Shown: one piece after another, positions 5,214-5,301 of the stretch
Numbering within the stretch: position 1 is the stretch's first letter
Layout of the letters: each line of letters opens with the position of its first letter
Source: an uncultured Collinsella sp.
GTDB lineage: Bacteria > Actinomycetota > Coriobacteriia > Coriobacteriales > Coriobacteriaceae
Direction of reading: 5' to 3'
DNA: 5,301 bases
Assembly (NCBI GenBank): GCA_958453575.1
Contig: CAUDYH010000115.1
Location: forward strand, 1 to 5,301
Position numbers and translations under genes: made by a program
Notes under the pieces: model-generated
Seen by the model: the letters and a program-made list of their open reading frames with translations, nothing else
Databases searched by the model: none
What the model was told of the DNA's origin: nothing

Positions 5214-5220
5214 GTTGCAT

Positions 5221-5301
5221 ATGGTTGATGAGGACTTTGCCTGGCGGCTTGCGCAGGACCTTGTAAAGATTGACAGCTCAGACCCCGGCGCATATGAGGG
5301 C
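5221..5301 (+). CDS. M20-family metallopeptidase, first 27 codons only
   Basis: The gene starts at an ATG with AAGG (5211-5214) six bases upstream and runs off the right edge. The visible residues contain LAQDLVKIDSSDPGAYEG (10-27), which matches the N-terminal signature of M20 zinc peptidases and deacylases (the ArgE/DapE/CPG2 type, 'L..LV.IdS.dPg.yEg'). Family members remove acyl groups from amino acids or cleave short peptides in the cytoplasm, usually with two zinc ions; all metal-binding residues lie beyond the edge, so the substrate cannot be told. It is transcribed away from the minus-strand gene, and its ribosome binding site overlaps the palindrome at 5179-5213, which suggests regulated expression. 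Confidence 0.78.
   Translation, partial: MVDEDFAWRLAQDLVKIDSSDPGAYEG

Overview
The window is GC-rich and its third codon positions are dominated by G and C. The protein sequences look like those of an actinobacterial gut anaerobe of the class Coriobacteriia, with Collinsella or a close relative as the best guess. This placement is an inference from protein style and codon use. No rRNA or other marker gene is present to confirm it.

Layout, left to right. (1) 1-880, minus strand: the start of a BREX phage-defence operon. A BrxA-type protein (DUF1819) is followed after one base by the first 64 codons of a BrxB-type protein (DUF1788); the rest of the operon lies beyond the left edge. A run of ten G (read on the coding strand) sits exactly at the apparent start of brxA. 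The only well-placed ribosome binding site and start codon upstream of that run are out of frame with brxA by one base. This looks like a phase-variable switch on a BREX operon, caught in the OFF (or leaky) state, and it is the most interesting item here. (2) 881-1306: a divergent control region with a candidate brx promoter and repeated GGTAA/TTACC half-sites on the left and an extended -10 promoter for serC on the right. (3) 1307-3667, plus strand: serC and serA, the second and first steps of the phosphorylated L-serine pathway, very likely one transcript, closed by a strong intrinsic terminator at about 3707-3746. serB is not in the window. (4) 3740-4016: an AT-richer gene-free stretch with a clear inverted repeat. 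(5) 4017-5066, minus strand: a protein of a poorly described, Coriobacteriia-style family with a C-terminal restriction-endonuclease-like (DUF559/Vsr-like) region. (6) 5067-5220: a short divergent intergenic region packed with repeats, including a 35-base near-perfect palindrome covering the ribosome binding site of the next gene. (7) 5221-5301, plus strand: the first 27 codons of an M20-family metallopeptidase, cut by the window edge.

How the parts relate. serC and serA work together: SerA oxidises 3-phosphoglycerate and SerC transaminates the product. The BREX genes form a separate unit next to this housekeeping operon, transcribed away from it. BREX systems restrict phage and methylate host DNA, and loss of BrxA or BrxB supply would be expected to weaken the system, so a slippage-prone tract at the first gene could switch the operon in part of the population. 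The right-hand genes have no evident link to either unit.
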